Shown: positions 25,570-28,296 of the stretch, piece after piece | Layout of the letters: each line of letters starts with the position of its first letter | Position numbering within the stretch: the stretch's first letter is position 1 | Source of the DNA: Oscillospiraceae bacterium | GTDB taxonomy: Bacteria; Bacillota; Clostridia; Oscillospirales; Oscillospiraceae | DNA length: 28,296 bases | Reading direction: 5' to 3' | Assembly (NCBI GenBank): GCA_028691385.1 | Contig: JAQUZL010000007.1 | Span: 1-28,296, forward strand | The notes under the pieces: model-generated | The model's database searches: none | What the model saw: the letters and a program-made list of their open reading frames with translations, nothing else | Told to the model about the DNA's origin: nothing | Position numbers and translations under genes: made by a program

Positions 25570-28296
25570 GTGAGGACTGTGAAAATACGAACACTATGTG
25601 TACTGCTCATATGGCTGCTGCTTGTTCCGGCGATGGCGGGGACGGTTTCCGCAGCGGCGGAGTCCGGGCAGGTTGTCCGCATCGGATGGTATCCACAGGT
25701 CGGTTATCAGGAAACGCAGGACGATGGCACGCACCATGGTTATTATTTTGACTTTCTGCAAACCATTTCCAACTATACCGGTTGGAAATATGAATAGGTG
25801 GAAGGCACTTGGTCGGAATGTTATCAATGGCTGCGCGATGGCGAGATTGATATTCTTTGCGGAATGCAGAAAACCGAGGAGCGACTTGCCGATTTTGATT
25901 ATTCGACCAGCTTTGCCGATACCGAGCTGTGCTGCGTGTATGTGCCGGAGAGAAGCACAGCCTATCAGTATGAGGATTTTGCAAGATTTGATGGCATTCG
26001 GATTGCGGTTGCGGCCGACTCCTTCGAGCAGCAGGCACTGTCGGCCTATGCAAAGGAAAAAAACTTTACCTATGAAGCGATTTTGTGTCATTCCTGGGAG
26101 GAAGCCGATGCGGCGGTGCAAGAAAACCGCGCCGATGCGCTGGTCAGTGCAAGCACAGAGCCATATCCGGGTTATGCGGTGATCGGGCAATTTGCGCCAT
26201 CGCCCGTATATTTTGCAACCACAAAAGGGAATACGCAGATCAAAAATGGACTGGATCATGCGATGACGCAGATCTCAAGCTTCTATACGGATTTTATGAC
26301 AATGCTTTATGATAACAATCTGTCCGCGCAAAAAAACCGCAGCGTCAGTCTTAATGCAGAGGAATTGGCTTATATTCAAGAACACAATCAAATCGTAATG
26401 GCCTGTGGGGAAGCATGGCGGCCATTTGAGTATTACGACGAGGCAAGCGGCACATTCTACGGAATCTCAGTGGATGTTATCAAAAAAATCGCGGAAGTGA
26501 CGGGCTTGCAGGTGGAATTTGTGCAGGACACCGGATACAGTATGTCTAATTTTTCCCGTAACGGGCAGACAGCCCATCTGACCTCCATGAGCTTCGATCA
26601 GAACTGGGCGGCGGACAGCAAGGTGTATCAGACGCAGCCGTTTTTGAATCTGTCAGTCATGCAGATCATCAAAGACTTTTCGGAATTCCCGAAAACGGTT
26701 GCACTGCTGGACGGCGATTATATCTACCGAAATATCACACAGTATTTTCCGGATTTGAAGGTCGTCCTGTGCGAGGATGCAATGGCCTGCGTGGAGGCGG
26801 TTCGCACCGGAAAGGCCGATTGTACCTATCTCAATGAGTACGAGACAAATTATTACTTGGCGTTTGCGAAATTTCAATCGCTGCAAAGCCGCAGCATTTC
26901 CGCCTTCCGGCAAAGGCTGTGCTTTGGCCTGTCTGACGTCAGCGACCCTGTTTTGCTGGGAATCCTATCAAAAGCGCTGCTGAGCATCGACAGCGCGGCG
27001 CTGAGCAAGATTGTCAACGCGAACGCAGCGTCGCCGCAGCAGTCTGCCATCATCGTGCTTCTGTATCAGAAGCCGGCGATGGTCGTTGGCGTGGTTTTCT
27101 TCTTCGTGTTAGCCATTTTTTTGATTGCCGCGCTTGAAATGAGAAATCGTATGGAGCGGGAAAAGCGCATGGCGGTGGAGGCCTCCGATCGGGCAAAAAC
27201 GGAATTTCTCTCGAGAATGAGTCACGACATGCGCACACCGATGAATGGCATTCTGGGCCTGACAAGGCTCACACTGGACATGCCGGCGCTGCAGCCGGCG
27301 CTGCGAAAAAATCTCACCGCCATCGATGCCTCAAGCCGGTATCTGCTCAGCATTATCAATGATACGCTGGACATGAGTAAAATCGAAAGCAATAAAATTG
27401 CGTTGAATCCGGAACTTGTGCACGCAGGCGAACTGCTCGATGAGGTGCTTACCTTTATCATGCCGAGCGTGAACGAAAAAAAGCTCAATCTGGTTGTTAC
27501 GCCAATCAATGCGGAACTGGAGTATATTTGGACAGATAAGGTGCGCATTCAGCAAATATTTGTCAATATTTTATCCAATGCGGTAAAATTCACGCCGGAG
27601 GGCGGAAGCATCACGGTGGAGATTGAATGCATGAAGCGGGAAAACGGCATTGCCTATGACCGGATTGTTGTGAAAGACACCGGGATTGGTATGCGCCCGG
27701 AATTTTTGCCGAAAATCTTTGAGCCGTTCGAGCAGGAGTCCGATGCGATTACACCGAACTATGTGGGCACGGGGCTTGGGATGTCCATTGTGAAAAACTT
27801 GGTGGAAAAGATGGGCGGCAGCATTGAAGTGTCGAGCAAGCTTGGAGTTGGCACAGAGGTGCGAGTTTATCTGAACTTCCAGCGCATTTACAATCCGGAG
27901 CTGCCAAAGCAGGAACGCCTTGACGCTGCGGCGCTGACCGGCAAACAGATATTGCTGTGTGAGGATCATCCGCTCAACGCGCAAATTGCCGGCCGCCTTT
28001 TGGAAAAATGCGGCGTCCGTGTGACCCATGCGGAAAATGGCCGTGAAGGTTTGGCGCTGTTTGAAAAGTCGGCGCTCGGACAATATGATGCAATCCTGAT
28101 GGATATTCGCATGCCGGTGATGGACGGGCTGGAAGCAACCCGCGCGATTCGCGCGCTGGATCGACCCGACGCAAAAACGGTGCCGATCATTGCAATGACG
28201 GCGAATGCGTTTGTTGAGGACAAGAAAAAGTCGGAAATGTGCGGCATGAATGCGCACCTGGCCAAGCCGGTTGAGCCGGAACTGCTCTATGAAACC
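25570..28296 (+). pseudogene. Hybrid sensor histidine kinase with two solute-binding sensor domains, interrupted by in-frame TAG; runs off the window
   Basis: One frame stays open from GTG 25570 to the window end except for TAG at 25795-25797 (codon 76). The order is: signal peptide (about 1-27), first SBP_bac_3-like sensor (about 36-250), second (about 270-490), transmembrane helix (about 504-522), HisKA with His552 in MSHDMRTPMNG, HATPase with NILSNAVKFTP and DTGIGM and GTGLGMSIVK, then a receiver with Asp845 in LMDIRMPVMDG. The receiver is cut by the window edge. The TAG falls in 'GWKYE-stop-VEGTW', where relatives usually have an aromatic residue, so it looks like a one-base change from TAT or TAC. 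Without readthrough the kinase would lack its signal peptide. An alternative GTG start is at 25579. It is divergent from the HAD gene. Confidence 0.8.

Overview
The window looks like chromosomal DNA from a Gram-positive gut-type Clostridia (Bacillota), probably near Oscillospiraceae. This is inferred from the fairly high GC, strong Shine-Dalgarno sites, consensus sigma-A promoters, SLH domains, BlaI/BlaR1 and AgrC/LytTR-type regulators, and SpoIIE/STAS signalling proteins. No tRNA, rRNA, CRISPR array, insertion sequence or phage gene was seen.

Left part (1-5063, minus strand): metal and metalloid resistance in two units. An ArsR-type repressor, an ArsP/UPF0718 permease and a small CxxC thioredoxin-like protein form one unit. 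It has a perfect TTGACA-17-TATAAT promoter, a dyad operator, a terminator between repressor and permease that contains the repressor stop codon, and a second operator copy before the permease. Upstream lies a P-type cation ATPase with another perfect promoter and a long leader. That leader closely fits the NiCo (czcD-type) riboswitch, with an overlapping terminator, so the ATPase probably exports Ni2+/Co2+.

Middle-left (5204-9302, plus strand): a BlaI/BlaR1-type repressor and membrane peptidase pair with a mirrored double operator; a LytTR response regulator with an AgrC-like kinase; and a 73-residue Cys-containing protein whose ribosome site lies in an inverted repeat.

Centre (9347-24561, plus strand): a lipoprotein 5'-nucleotidase, then a long, tightly packed gene cluster. 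It encodes a Nif11-like small protein, a GHKL-like protein, a STAS anti-anti-sigma protein, a DUF2156 protein, an EamA transporter, a membrane protein with a degenerate GHKL tail, a Cache-HAMP-SpoIIE phosphatase with its own RsbW-like ATPase domain, a GNAT protein, a giant lipoprotein fusing several amino-acid-binding modules to an ABC permease, an ABC ATPase carrying an extra GHKL-like tail, and an SLH-anchored GH3 glycosidase. A strong bidirectional terminator follows. I infer a system joining partner-switching phospho-signalling to amino-acid uptake and the cell envelope. It is the most interesting part of the window.

Right end (24694-28296): a minus-strand HAD phosphatase and a divergent hybrid histidine kinase with two solute-binding sensor domains. 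The kinase has an in-frame TAG at codon 76 and runs off the window end.
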